This document shows, piece by piece, positions 15,085-23,530 of a stretch of DNA of 64,000 nucleotides. The translations under genes were made by a program, and so were the position numbers. Location of the stretch: the NCBI GenBank assembly GCA_031425095.1, contig JANPIS010000413.1, positions 1-64,000 on the forward strand, written 5' to 3'. A model generated the notes under the pieces. The model was given only the letters and a program-made list of their open reading frames with translations, searched no databases and was not told the DNA's origin. How positions within the stretch are numbered: the first letter of the stretch is position 1; every line of letters begins with the position of its first letter. Source of the DNA: JANNXQ01 sp031425095. Its GTDB lineage: Bacteria; Verrucomicrobiota; Verrucomicrobiia; Chthoniobacterales; Chthoniobacteraceae.

Positions 15085-17781
15085 CTACTCGCCGGTGGCC
15101 GCGTGCGCGATGATTGCCGCCGTCGGGTCACCAGCATCCCGCATCAGCCGCGCCCGCTCGTCGAATTGCACGCCGCTGCTCCCGCTCACGAATAACATCT
15201 CCGGTGCAGCTACATTGTGCGCTGTACCGCAAATGGGATTGCGCGCGTCGGAATGGAGATAAGTAAAGGCGGCGAACTTTTCGGCTCCCTGCTGATCGGG
15301 GAGTGGGTAGGAGAGGATGTTGTGCTTGGTGAGTTCGGTGAGTCCGATGTCATGGCTGATGTCATCCAAATCAGCGCGGTCGTTCTGACGCATGAGGAAG
15401 AACTGCCGGCTGTTGCCAAAAACCGCGGAGCGGATGCGGCTCTCCTTGAAGCGGCTGTATTGCTGCACGATCGAGATGTTCCAGCAATTGAACTTTCGCA
15501 TCTGCGCGTAGCTTTCCTTCACGATCTGTTCCCCGCCCGGAATGTCGAGGAGGCGCGCGACTTCCTCATAGACGTTCCGCTTTCGCAGTCCGCGCGGCAT
15601 GGTGATGATGTGTTGGCGCGTGTAGTTGGTGATGAGAAATCCCGCGACCGCGCGCAGGAGTTTCGCAGCCTCGGGGATGTAGCCCAGCTCGAAATGCGCG
15701 ATCTTTCCGGTGAGCGAGACGTTGCTGGTGCCGTCAAGCAGACATCCATAGTTCCCGCCTGCGCACCAAGGGAGCAGGCGCGCCGCGAGATCGCCGGCCG
15801 CCGGATCGGAGCCGTCGAGTTGGATCAATTCCTGGAGCATTCGATGCGTCGGATATTCTTCGCGTGCAAAATAAGAGAAGGCGAGATTGCGCACTTCGCG
15901 GCGCGTGCCCGGTTCCTTGTGGAAGCGCACCACTTCCTCTTCGGTTGCCTCCGCGAGTTGCGCGGCAGCAAGGTCGGGCGTGGCGCGCATTCGGTCGCGG
16001 AAATCCACAAAGACATCGAGGCCAGTCGAGCCGGGCGTCAGCCTCCGCAGCCGGGCGAGCGTGCAGGCGTGACGCGCGACTTCCATCATTCGCCCGGCGT
16101 TTCGCCGACTCCACTCCTCAAAGACATCGTCCTGCAGCGCCATCAAGTGCTTGGCAATCTGCGCCTCACGCGCGAGTTGCCGATCCTCATCGCTGCTGAC
16201 TCCGACAATCGTGGCGACCAGCGCCATCGCCGAGGACAGATGCTCTGATGTGAGTGGAAGGCCATGCGTGTCGAGATAGTTGATTGTCAGCCCACCATCC
16301 GGCTGGATGATGATCGGCCGTGCGCCTGGCTCCACCGTCCGTGTGTAGATTTCGTAGGAGAGTCCTTCCTCGATGATGACCGTGTAATCGTAGAATGCTT
16401 CCGTCTGCGAGAGCAGGTCGCACACGGTCACGCTCTTCCCGGCGCCGCTCATGCCGAGCAGCACGGCATGTTGGGGCGTGGCACTTCCGCCGGAGCCTGA
16501 GAAGGTCGTCACGCCGACCAAGTTGTGCGAGTTTCCCTCATAGAGCGCCTCCGCCTCTGCCAGATGGCCGGTGAACGTTGCGCTGAAAGGCAGCACATCG
16601 GCGAGGTAGCGTGTCTCTGCGTATAGTTTGCGGTGCGGGTAACGACCCCACGGACATCCCGGCCAACTCTGGTAGAAAAGCTTCCGGGCCGTCGTCGGCA
16701 GCGCGCAAGTAAGATATTGCGCGCCATTCATCCCATTGATCGCATTCTTTATCGCCGCCATTTTCGCCGCCAAACCATCGGCGGTCTTGTCCCAAGCGCG
16801 GATGATATACTCTACATTGAAAGGCATCGTGTGCCCCTGCATCAGCGCCGCGATCTTTTTTTCCTTTTTCTCCATCGCAGTCAGGAGTGAGAGCCGTTTC
16901 TCGCTCGCATAGTCTCCCGCCAGCCGGTCGTGCGCCTTTTCCTCCTTGCCGATCTCCGTTCGGGTCGAGAGAGATTCGACGTTCACCGTCATGGTGTAGT
17001 CGAGCAGCGGTAAGCCCGTGAGCCTTTGCACCATGCCGGGATGAGTCATCTTAGGCCAGCGGCTCAACACAATGACGCCGTGATGGAACCCATCCATCCA
17101 AAAGCCGGAAGCATCGGCAAATCCCTGCGCTTCGCTGTGCCAGCAATTCTCCTGAATCGAAAGCTGGGGATCGAACGTCTCGATAGGATCATAGTCGAAC
17201 CGTTCCGCCAGCGAGGGGTTGAGGAACGTCGAGCAATGTCGGAAATGATCAGCGTCCTTCATCGGCGTAATCCGCGCGCCAGGAAACACATGGCCAAGCA
17301 GTTGTCGCAATTGCTCGAACTCCCTGACCACTTGTTGCAGCAACGCCTCGTAGTGGCCGCGCTGCTTGGATGCGGTGGCGAGCGTCGGCGGGGAACTGTC
17401 GATCAACCGCGAGAAGTAGAGCACGAGCCGCTGCCGCCGCAGCCGACGATCGAGCATTGCCTGCCAGTAGCGGGCAAAGCGCTCATTGCGGCAACGCTTC
17501 GTCCATACATTCGACGCGCGATCGGTGTGCTCCCGATACCGGAGCAAGTCCGCCCGATAATCCGAATCACAGAACCACTGCACCTGCATCCGCAACTTGT
17601 CGTGCAGACAAGTAAGCAGGAGCGCCAGTTGATCCTGAAAGGCATTCAGATGTTCCGATGCCGCGGCGGTCAAGTCCGCAGGTTCGAGCACGAAGCCTTT
17701 CGAGACATGGCAGCCTTTGCGCAGGCCGTGGAAGACCAGCAGGTCGTTGATGAAGTAGCCGTTTGGAGCGGATTCAAACAT
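15085..17781 (-). CDS. virB4: VirB4/TraC-like type IV secretion ATPase
   Basis: An 898-residue conjugation ATPase that powers pilus assembly or substrate transfer at the inner membrane. The N-terminal about 400 residues match the VirB4/TrbE-type domain, ending before Walker A GMSGAGKS (443-450). The degenerate Walker B helix reads NVYEEVARLLD (about 736-746), followed by MRKFNCWNISIVQQYSRF and FFLMRQND, the usual VirB4 sensor region. It overlaps the VirB3-like gene by eight bases. No relaxase, coupling protein or other VirB genes are in the window, so the system is either partial or split. Confidence 0.88.
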   Translation of the reverse strand: MFESAPNGYFINDLLVFHGLRKGCHVSKGFVLEPADLTAAASEHLNAFQDQLALLLTCLHDKLRMQVQWFCDSDYRADLLRYREHTDRASNVWTKRCRNERFARYWQAMLDRRLRRQRLVLYFSRLIDSSPPTLATASKQRGHYEALLQQVVREFEQLRQLLGHVFPGARITPMKDADHFRHCSTFLNPSLAERFDYDPIETFDPQLSIQENCWHSEAQGFADASGFWMDGFHHGVIVLSRWPKMTHPGMVQRLTGLPLLDYTMTVNVESLSTRTEIGKEEKAHDRLAGDYASEKRLSLLTAMEKKEKKIAALMQGHTMPFNVEYIIRAWDKTADGLAAKMAAIKNAINGMNGAQYLTCALPTTARKLFYQSWPGCPWGRYPHRKLYAETRYLADVLPFSATFTGHLAEAEALYEGNSHNLVGVTTFSGSGGSATPQHAVLLGMSGAGKSVTVCDLLSQTEAFYDYTVIIEEGLSYEIYTRTVEPGARPIIIQPDGGLTINYLDTHGLPLTSEHLSSAMALVATIVGVSSDEDRQLAREAQIAKHLMALQDDVFEEWSRRNAGRMMEVARHACTLARLRRLTPGSTGLDVFVDFRDRMRATPDLAAAQLAEATEEEVVRFHKEPGTRREVRNLAFSYFAREEYPTHRMLQELIQLDGSDPAAGDLAARLLPWCAGGNYGCLLDGTSNVSLTGKIAHFELGYIPEAAKLLRAVAGFLITNYTRQHIITMPRGLRKRNVYEEVARLLDIPGGEQIVKESYAQMRKFNCWNISIVQQYSRFKESRIRSAVFGNSRQFFLMRQNDRADLDDISHDIGLTELTKHNILSYPLPDQQGAEKFAAFTYLHSDARNPICGTAHNVAAPEMLFVSGSSGVQFDERARLMRDAGDPTAAIIAHAATGE

Positions 17782-18139
17782 GATGAGTGGAATTCGGAGA
17801 GCGAAGAGGAGTGTCGCGAGGAGGTTGTGGTCCGAAGCCGGAGCCTTTCAGCCACAACTCGAAGAGATCGGTGTCGTAACCGGGTGGCTTTCCTTGGCGT
17901 AGCGCGAGCGCATAAAGCAGCGCAAGCCCGAGCGGAATGAGCGCAGGAATTGCCGCGCTCAGGAGCGGCCAACGGCAGACGCTGAAGAGTAAAAGGAGCG
18001 TCACCACCGCCGCGAATGCTCCGCCGGCAACGAACCAGAAGAGATTGCCTTCCAGTCCCCAAGTCTTGCCGGCGGAGTCGTCCGCGCTGTTGGTCTCGGT
18101 GAGGCGCAGCTCGTGTCGCGAGTTCGCGTCGGTGTTCAT
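17774..18139 (-). CDS. VirB3/TrbD-like type IV secretion membrane protein
   Basis: A 121-residue protein starting at 18139 with a hydrophilic N-terminus, two closely spaced membrane helices (residues about 33-75: NLFWFVAGGAFAAVVTLLLL, then LSAAIPALIPLGLALLYAL) and a polar C-terminal tail. This topology, the size and the position between a pilin-like gene and virB4 are typical of VirB3/TrbD. It overlaps the pilin-like gene by 4 bases and virB4 by 8, which indicates coupled translation. Confidence 0.75.
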   Translation of the reverse strand: MNTDANSRHELRLTETNSADDSAGKTWGLEGNLFWFVAGGAFAAVVTLLLLFSVCRWPLLSAAIPALIPLGLALLYALALRQGKPPGYDTDLFELWLKGSGFGPQPPRDTPLRSPNSTHHV

Positions 18140-18426
18140 TGGAACGCCCCGACATCGACCGTCGAGCCATCGAGACCGAATGCAGTGAAGAGCGCCTTCA
18201 CGATCACCGGCGCGCCCGCGATGATGAGCCCGCCGATGATCGAGAGTTTGCCCGAATCGGTATCGCCGCGCCGGATCGCAAAGCCGCCACCGACGACGCA
18301 AATGGTGCCGAAGATGAAGCCGATGAGCATGACGATCCCCATCGCCTTGCTCGCGCCTTCAGCGAGACCGCCGCCAGCTTGAGCGAGGATGGGAGTGAAT
18401 GGGTGGGTGAGTAGATAGGTTTTCAT
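18136..18426 (-). CDS. VirB2/TrbC-like pilin subunit
   Basis: A 96-residue protein with an N-terminal leader (THPFTPILAQ), a glycine- and alanine-rich linker and two membrane helices (MGIVMLIGFIFGTICVVGGG and SIIGGLIIAGAPVIVKALF) separated by a short charged loop. This is the layout of conjugative pilins of the VirB2/TrbC group, which are cleaved after the leader and polymerise into the pilus. It heads the three-gene cluster, with a divergent gene 87 bases upstream. Confidence 0.75.
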   Translation of the reverse strand: MKTYLLTHPFTPILAQAGGGLAEGASKAMGIVMLIGFIFGTICVVGGGFAIRRGDTDSGKLSIIGGLIIAGAPVIVKALFTAFGLDGSTVDVGAFQ

Positions 18427-18512
18427 GTGGGTGACGTTTCTAGCGCGCTTCTCATTGGTCTCTGCTCCCGCGTCAGAGCGACCGGAACCCCGGGCGCTGC
18501 GACCCTCGGCGA

Positions 18513-19448
18513 ATGCAATCGCCTTCCAATTTGCCCGACCGCCTCGAAGTCCTCCGTCAACTCCCCGCGCATCTCAGCGCACACATCCGCGGGCAGGATC
18601 ACGTCATCCCTCGCGTCGCCTCCATCCTCCAGCGCGGCGAACTCGGATTGGCCCCGAGCAATCGTCCGCGCGGGAGTTTCCTATTCCTCGGACCAACTGG
18701 CGTCGGCAAAACAGAACTCACCTTCGCCTTCACTCGCTACCTCGCTGGGGACGATAAGCTATTCCGCTTCGATATGTCGGAGTATCAGACGCAAGACAGT
18801 CTCGGCCTGCTGCTGGGCGGAAAATTCGGCGAAGTCGGACTGCTCGGCCTGGCCGTCGCAAAGTCTTCCACCGGTACGCTGCTCTTCGACGAAATCGAGA
18901 AGGCGCACCCGCGCGTGCTCGATGTCTTCCTGCAAGTCCTCGACGCCGCGCGCGTCACGATGGCGAACGGCGACGTGCTCGACCTTAGCGGCTTCTATAT
19001 TGTCTTCACGTCGAACCTCGGTGCTGCCGAGTTACTCAATCTTCAACACTCCTCATTCACCACGTTGGAGCGTCACGTCCTGACCAAAGCGCAGCGCACT
19101 CTCCGTCCTGAACTTTATGCGCGCATCACGGAAAAGATCGTTTTCAGCCGCCTCAGTTATGACGTGCAACTCGACATCGCCCGGCTCCACGTGACCCGCG
19201 AACTTGCGACCCTCCGGGACAAAGGGTTTCACGCTTCTGCCGATGAAACAGTGATCTCCTTCCTCATTCAGCGTGGCTTCCATCCGCGCCTCGGCGCCCG
19301 CCCATTGCGTGATGCGGTAGAAAAGTATCTGCGCGGAGCCGTCGCGGATGCCTTGCTGGCGGAAACTGATTGCCGGGTCGCGAAGTTTGTCGTCTGCGGT
19401 GACGAACTCCACCTGCTCACAACCCTCCCTGTGGTCACAACAGTTTAA
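18513..19448 (+). CDS. ClpA/ClpB C-terminal-type AAA+ ATPase
   Basis: A 311-residue single-domain AAA+ protein equivalent to the second ATPase module of ClpB. Visible: Walker A GPTGVGKT (60-67), FRFDMSEYQ, Walker B TLLFDEIEKAHP (about 122-133), IVFTSNLGAAEL as sensor 1, and the C-terminal D2-small domain with sensor 2 GARPLRDAV. The N-domain, the first ATPase domain and the ClpP-binding loop are absent. It is divergent from the pilus cluster and shares its promoter region, so it may be an accessory unfoldase of the conjugative element, as small Clp-like ATPases occur in other integrative elements. It overlaps the next convergent gene by 14 bases. Confidence 0.85.
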   Translation: MQSPSNLPDRLEVLRQLPAHLSAHIRGQDHVIPRVASILQRGELGLAPSNRPRGSFLFLGPTGVGKTELTFAFTRYLAGDDKLFRFDMSEYQTQDSLGLLLGGKFGEVGLLGLAVAKSSTGTLLFDEIEKAHPRVLDVFLQVLDAARVTMANGDVLDLSGFYIVFTSNLGAAELLNLQHSSFTTLERHVLTKAQRTLRPELYARITEKIVFSRLSYDVQLDIARLHVTRELATLRDKGFHASADETVISFLIQRGFHPRLGARPLRDAVEKYLRGAVADALLAETDCRVAKFVVCGDELHLLTTLPVVTTV

Positions 19449-19644
19449 GCCGGCAGCCATCGCGTTCCGCCGCACGCACAAACGCTCGCAGTAAGACGAT
19501 TGTCTGGTGGTCGAGATTTTCAGTTGAAATGTAGATCGCGGTTCCCGGTGCAGGGTTCGGGAGATCCAGCGACAGTTCCGCGGCTGCTTGCCGGGCTCTT
19601 TGCCAGTGGTCAGCGCGGGGTGGGGTCTCTTCGGCATCAGTCAT
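19435..19644 (-). CDS. small hypothetical protein
   Basis: A 69-residue soluble protein with a Trp-Arg-Ala rich helix (DHWQRARQAAAELSLDLP), a strand AIYISTENLD and a helix TIVLLRAFVRAAERDG. It ends inside the convergent AAA+ gene. No family is recognised. Composition and secondary-structure pattern look protein-like, and the start at 19644 is the only one available. Confidence 0.5.
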   Translation of the reverse strand: MTDAEETPPRADHWQRARQAAAELSLDLPNPAPGTAIYISTENLDHQTIVLLRAFVRAAERDGCRLKLL

Positions 19645-19727
19645 CGAGCATCATCAATGCAACGCCTTGGGAATGTTGTCAGCCCTCTTCGCCTGCGGAT
19701 GGCGCGACTCGCCTGACGCCGTGACAT

Positions 19728-19928
19728 TCAATGAGGCTCCACCATGCGCTCAATGCGGGCAATGGCAGGGCCGGCCAGCTTCTTGGCGTCAAGGATGCCG
19801 CTGGTTTGCCAGCAACGATCCCCCGCCACGACCATCCAGTGAACTTTGACCGTGCCCAAGCGGGTGCGGATGGTTGCCCGTAGCGGTTGCTCATAGCGGT
19901 CGAAAACGATGGAAACAATGCGAGCCAT
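19728..19928 (-). CDS. small hypothetical protein
   Basis: A 66-residue protein starting at 19928 (MARIVSIVFDRYEQPLRA). The strands RATIRTRLGTVKVHWMVVAGD and the Lys-rich end AKKLAGPAIARIERM suggest a small beta-rich fold. An upstream ATG at 19991 is in frame but less likely. No family is recognised. It lies among other short genes of the presumed mobile element. Confidence 0.5.
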   Translation of the reverse strand: MARIVSIVFDRYEQPLRATIRTRLGTVKVHWMVVAGDRCWQTSGILDAKKLAGPAIARIERMVEPH

Positions 19929-20080
19929 AAAGGAAATGCCGTTTAACGAGTGGCGCCCTCGGTTTGTTGTGGAGCTTTTAATATGCGTCACCTGTCACGT
20001 TATAGCAAGCGGAAAACCTCTCTTTTACAGAGAAAACTTTGCGCTCGCCGACTCGCCGGTAATCGTCTCTTGTCACGGTA

Positions 20081-20347
20081 ATGCCTCGCCCGAAACCATC
20101 ATCTCCAGCGCCGAAGAAGCGCGGTCCCGGTCGTCCGAAAACATCACCGCTCGATGCCTCGGCTCAAGCACGGGAACGTCAAGCCCGACTGCGCGCAAAA
20201 AAGCGTGAAGCTGGCCGCGTCGTCGTCCAGCTCTGGATCAATGCCAAGTGGCACGCTGCCATCTTGAAAAGCGGTGCGACCCTCCAGGATTCTGCCGATG
20301 AGGCGTTCGCCCTGCTCATGGCCAAGCGGCGCGGCAACTCCCGCTAG
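20081..20347 (+). CDS. small basic protein with AT-hook motif
   Basis: An 88-residue protein. The N-terminus PKKRGPGRPKTS (residues 11-22) contains the Gly-Arg-Pro core of an AT-hook, which binds the minor groove of AT-rich DNA. It is followed by a long basic helix (AQARERQARLRAKKREAG) and a C-terminal part VVVQLWINAKWHAAILKSGATLQDSADEAF. In a GC-rich genome an AT-hook protein may act on transferred DNA or an element's origin; that is inference. It starts with ATG directly after GGTA without a strong ribosome site. Confidence 0.6.
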   Translation: MPRPKPSSPAPKKRGPGRPKTSPLDASAQARERQARLRAKKREAGRVVVQLWINAKWHAAILKSGATLQDSADEAFALLMAKRRGNSR

Positions 20348-20723
20348 CCCCCACGTTAGCGCAGCGCAGGCGCAGCGCCGAGCAGCAAGGGAACACCTTT
20401 CGCTCTCTTTCCCTAGCCTGCGCGGCAATGAGCGCGGGCGAGCGCCAGCGAGGCGGCACCTACCAATCTTGGCCAACGCGAAGCCTCCCCGGAGTTCCCA
20501 CGGAGGCTGAGCAACGGACCAACAAACTTCCGCCGGGCGGGGGTCCGCACGAAGCGTGACAGTTCCTCTGGCGCGCTTCGTGAAACGAGGGAACGGCCCG
20601 GAGGAGCGTCAGATGATCTGCGCCACCCGCAACGCAGCGGTAGGCCGTTCGCGCAGCGCAGCGGAGCGAGGAGGCCGGGAGCGCAGTGAGGACGGCGCAG
20701 TTCATCCCATTGACCATAAAACG
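20348..20723. other. gene-free stretch
   Basis: About 375 bases between the AT-hook gene and the first hairpin repeat. ORFs on both strands are short and of random composition. A perfect nine-base inverted repeat (CACGAAGCG / CGCTTCGTG, about 20549-20582) is present. I see no tRNA, promoter or regulatory RNA I can name. Confidence 0.4.
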
Positions 20724-20797
20724 GGGAGTCTGTGCCTTGGGCGTGCGTCCGCCGCCCTTGGCACAGTCTCCCACGGCGCGAGCCGCATCAGGGAAGC
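20724..20797. repeat. hairpin repeat, copy 1
   Basis: GGGAGTCTGTGCC (20724-20736), 23-base loop, GGCACAGTCTCCC (20760-20772): a 13-base stem with one central mismatch. It is followed by a 19-base block CGGCGCGAGCCGCATCAGG (20774-20792). The same arms, loop length and flank recur at 21828. It lies just outside the stop codon of the nuclease-like gene. Confidence 0.7.
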
Positions 20798-21621
20798 GTG
20801 GTGGAAACCTGTGGTTCGCCTCCACGCAAAGCGCTGTTCGCTTTCACTGCATCCATCGGCACTCCGCCCCGGCGTTCGCCCTCGATGGCGAGATAATCAA
20901 CGCCCGCTGCGCGATTCGTCGCCTTACTGCCCGCCGCTGCAAGGCGATGGAGAAAGGTGAGCCGCGTGGCCTCGCCCACCTCGCGCCATTCGGGACGCAC
21001 TTGCAGCTCCAGCCGCTGCCCCTCTCGCACCAGCAATCCCCAGCCCGCAGGAATCTCGTGCGGCTCCACGAGGGCAGGTTCCACGACGAGGTAATGCAGA
21101 TTGGCTGCCTGCCATTTCAGCAACGATTCCATCTTCGTCTGGCCGTGGAGTTGTCGCGAAAGGGTCGCGAGTTCCTTGACGACTTTTCGATACGGCGCGT
21201 GCTCGGCTTGATCGAAAGCCACGGTTTCATACTCCGGCCAAAGCCCGTCGCCCTGGCGCAGCGATGGGTAATGTATTTTCAAAAAGTTCTCCAAGGTGAG
21301 CCGCCGCTCGGTGAGCATTTTCATCCGCTCGATGAGCCGCGCCGCGCTGCGGCAATCGCGCACGAGATCCGCGCGGCTGGCCTTGCACTCGAAGACCGCA
21401 GCGATGCCGGGCGCGGCCTCGCAAACCGAGCGATTCGTACGAAGCCGCGCGTCCCTCTTTAAGACCCGGCGCGATCCGGGACGGTAGGCGCCCACATCGA
21501 GACGGAAGCGCAGGTTCGGCAGCGATACTTCGCACCCGACGATCGGATACCCGTTCGCCTGCGCCCAGATGAGCGCGAGCCGTTTTAGCTCAAGATGGGC
21601 GGGTGATTCGCTGGCAGGCAC
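20788..21621 (-). CDS. MmcB-like PD-(D/E)xK nuclease-fold protein
   Basis: A roughly 277-residue protein. Near the N-terminus it reads HLELKRLALIWAQANGY, then RFRLDVGAYRP and AAVFECKASRADLVRDCRSA. The Glu / Asp / Glu-x-Lys spacing and the SRADLVRD helix match the PD-(D/E)xK core of MmcB-like (DNA repair) proteins. The remaining 150 residues are helical and unassigned. The frame stays open far upstream, through hairpin copy 2, so the start is uncertain: I use a GTG at 21621; an ATG at 21891 is the next option. It is flanked on both sides by the same hairpin repeat. Confidence 0.6.
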   Translation of the reverse strand: MPASESPAHLELKRLALIWAQANGYPIVGCEVSLPNLRFRLDVGAYRPGSRRVLKRDARLRTNRSVCEAAPGIAAVFECKASRADLVRDCRSAARLIERMKMLTERRLTLENFLKIHYPSLRQGDGLWPEYETVAFDQAEHAPYRKVVKELATLSRQLHGQTKMESLLKWQAANLHYLVVEPALVEPHEIPAGWGLLVREGQRLELQVRPEWREVGEATRLTFLHRLAAAGSKATNRAAGVDYLAIEGERRGGVPMDAVKANSALRGGEPQVSTTLP

Positions 21622-21827
21622 GTCTTCGAGATTACTGCGGGCACCTGCTTTTGCGCGACTCCCTTTCCCCGAGTGGCGCTCTGGTGGCGAGTCACGGGGA
21701 ATGGCCGTCGTCGCGACGATCTGCGCTGGCCGGGAGGCGTAGCGCGGCTGCCGCGTGGAATCATGGGCGGTAGGTCGGGAGCGCCGGGCGGCCGGGACGC
21801 AGATGGTCGCTGCCTGCCGACCAACTC

Positions 21828-21902
21828 GGGAGTCTGTGCCGCGGGCGCGCGCAGCCGGTGGGAGGCACAGTCTCCCCGGCGCGAGCCGCATCAGGAAGGC
21901 GT
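21828..21902. repeat. hairpin repeat, copy 2
   Basis: GGGAGTCTGTGCC (21828-21840), 23-base loop of different sequence, GGCACAGTCTCCC (21864-21876), then the same 19-base block (21877-21895) and AAGGCGT. The arms, including the single mismatch, are identical to copy 1 at 20724 and in the same orientation 1.1 kb away. The bases after it (to 22146) hold no convincing gene. Confidence 0.7.
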
Positions 21903-22146
21903 AACGGCTTGGTTGAATAGGGATGTGGAAGCCGGATTCTCCAGCTTGGACTTGCGGAAGACGCGTATTCCCGCCAAAACCCACCCGCCTTCCAAGACGA
22001 TGATGTTGCTGGTGGTAGGCGTTCGGCAGGGAAATTTTGCGAAGAGAATATTTGCGGACGGCGCTTCAACGAATGCAGGAGACGCGCGTTTTTGAGAGGA
22101 GTCGGGAAAAGTTTGACGGAGCGCAAGGGCGGGTGCGCACCGCACC

Positions 22147-22485
22147 TCACTGGAACGGGGACTTTTTCGCGGCAAACTCCTTCTCCAGCCGATGGCACAT
22201 CAGGTCGCAGAGTTCCGAAATCTGCGGGTCAGAGATGAAGTAGTAGGCGTTCAGCCCTTCCTTGCGGCGGCCGATCATGCCGGCCGCAACGAGGGTGGCG
22301 AGGTGCTTGGAGACGTTCGCCTGCGACTGGCCCGTGAGCGTGACGAGCTGGCCGACGTTTTGTTCGCCGTCTTCGAGCACCGCAAGGAGCTTCAGGCGCA
22401 CGGGCTCGCTCAGGACTTTGAAGCGCTGGGCAACGAGCTGGAAACCTTCGTCAGTGAGTTTTGGGCGCTTGGATTTGCGGGGCAT
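22147..22485 (-). CDS. ArsR-family transcriptional repressor of the sulfur island
   Basis: A 112-residue winged-helix regulator: VAQRFKVLSEPVRLKLLAVL (helix 1-2), NVGQLVTLTGQSQANVSKHL (DNA-recognition helix-turn-helix) and GMIGRRKEGLNAYYFISD (wing). Two cysteines close together in the last helix (ELCDLMCHRLE) could sense persulfide or metal, although the classical SqrR/BigR pair has a different spacing. It is divergent from the sulfur genes across a 76-base gap, the usual position of an ArsR-type local repressor. Confidence 0.88.
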   Translation of the reverse strand: MPRKSKRPKLTDEGFQLVAQRFKVLSEPVRLKLLAVLEDGEQNVGQLVTLTGQSQANVSKHLATLVAAGMIGRRKEGLNAYYFISDPQISELCDLMCHRLEKEFAAKKSPFQ

Positions 22486-22561
22486 TGAAAAGGTGCGCGA
22501 CTATATTCCTGTATCGGTATCAAGATTGAACGCGGAGGCGGTCCAGCGTATCACACACATC
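22486..22561. promoter_or_regulatory. divergent promoter/operator region of the sulfur island
   Basis: Seventy-six bases between the ArsR-type gene and the first sulfur-island gene. The stretch ACTATATTCCTGTATCGG is AT-rich for this genome. I cannot draw a clean palindrome, so the operator call rests on position only. Confidence 0.35.
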
Positions 22562-22831
22562 ATGAAAATCGAAAGCCTCACCCCTTACTGGCCGTGGATA
22601 CTTGGCCTGCTCATCGGCGCCCTCCTCGGTTCGGCCCTTGGTTATTTCGGCCAATGCACGTCGGGCACCTGCCCGCTCACCTCGACCTGGTGGCGCGGCG
22701 CGATCTACGGCGGCGTGCTCGGTCTGCTTTTTGCGGCTTCGTCGTCCAGCCGCGCAGAGCGATCGCACATCGAAGCTCCACGCGAGACGCACCCGGCCGA
22801 CCAGCACAATAAAGGAACCGGCACTCGTTGA
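22562..22831 (+). CDS. small membrane protein, DUF6132-like
   Basis: An 89-residue protein with two membrane helices (WPWILGLLIGALLGSALGY and GAIYGGVLGLLFAA) separated by GQCTSGTCPLTST. The Cys-Thr-Ser-Gly-Thr-Cys-Pro loop is the hallmark of the small DUF6132-like proteins and echoes the Cys motifs of the YeeE/YedE proteins downstream. It is the first gene of the plus-strand sulfur island. A role in moving a sulfur species across the membrane is inferred from context. Confidence 0.75.
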   Translation: MKIESLTPYWPWILGLLIGALLGSALGYFGQCTSGTCPLTSTWWRGAIYGGVLGLLFAASSSSRAERSHIEAPRETHPADQHNKGTGTR

Positions 22832-22987
22832 GGTTCTGCGGGTCCGGCACGGGGATTCCTGAGCCGCGAACTGGCGTAAGGGTGGAGCGGAGATTTCCAA
22901 AAAAATGCACCGCCAGCTTCGGTCTTGATAACGATGCAGGAATGAGACGCCTTCCACGTCTCGTCATCCACGAAAGGACACAACCCC

Positions 22988-23530
22988 ATGAATCCACTCC
23001 ACATGAAAGCTTGGTCGCCGTATCTCGTCGGCGCGGGAATCGGCGTGTTGAGCTGGCTGACGTTCGCCACGGTGAACCGGCCGATCGGCATCACTACGGC
23101 CTTTGAATACAGCGCCGCGCTGACCGAGCAGGCGGCGGCGCCGCAGGTCGTGCAGCCGTATCTCGAGGCGAAGGCGAAGGACAACAAGTCGCCGAAGATC
23201 GACTGGGAATGGATGCTCGTCCTCGGCGTGCTGATCGGCGCTTATGCCAGCTCGAAGATGTCGGGCGACCGCGTGCCGGAGGAGAAGGTGCCGCCGCTGT
23301 GGCGGTCGCGCTTTGGCGATTCGCCGGGCGTCCGATATGCCGGGGCGTTTCTCGGCGGCCTGATTATGATGCTCGGGGCGCGCATCGCGCAGGGCTGCAC
23401 GAGCGGGCATGCGATCAGCGGCGTGCTGCAACTCGCGCTGTCGAGTTGGATTTTCGCGCCGGTGATGGGGCTGGCGGGGCTGGCGGTGGCGTTCCTGATT
23501 TATGGAAAGGAGGGCCGTAGCCATGTTTGA
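22988..23530 (+). CDS. YeeE/YedE-family transporter, N-terminal half (pair 1)
   Basis: A 180-residue inner-membrane protein corresponding to the first half of a YeeE/YedE (TsuA-like) transporter: SPYLVGAGIGVLSWLTF, a TTAFEYSA segment, WEWMLVLGVLIGAY, GGLIMMLGARIAQGCTSGHAISG and a last helix. The Cys-Thr-Ser-Gly-His motif lines the sulfur-transfer path in the family. Ribosome site AAAGGA precedes the ATG at 22988. Its partner half begins 8 bases before its stop. Confidence 0.9.
   Translation: MNPLHMKAWSPYLVGAGIGVLSWLTFATVNRPIGITTAFEYSAALTEQAAAPQVVQPYLEAKAKDNKSPKIDWEWMLVLGVLIGAYASSKMSGDRVPEEKVPPLWRSRFGDSPGVRYAGAFLGGLIMMLGARIAQGCTSGHAISGVLQLALSSWIFAPVMGLAGLAVAFLIYGKEGRSHV

Noticed and set aside
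20460..20825. A 121-codon minus-strand ORF in the gene-poor stretch
   Set aside because: It crosses the hairpin repeat, has random composition and no plausible start context.
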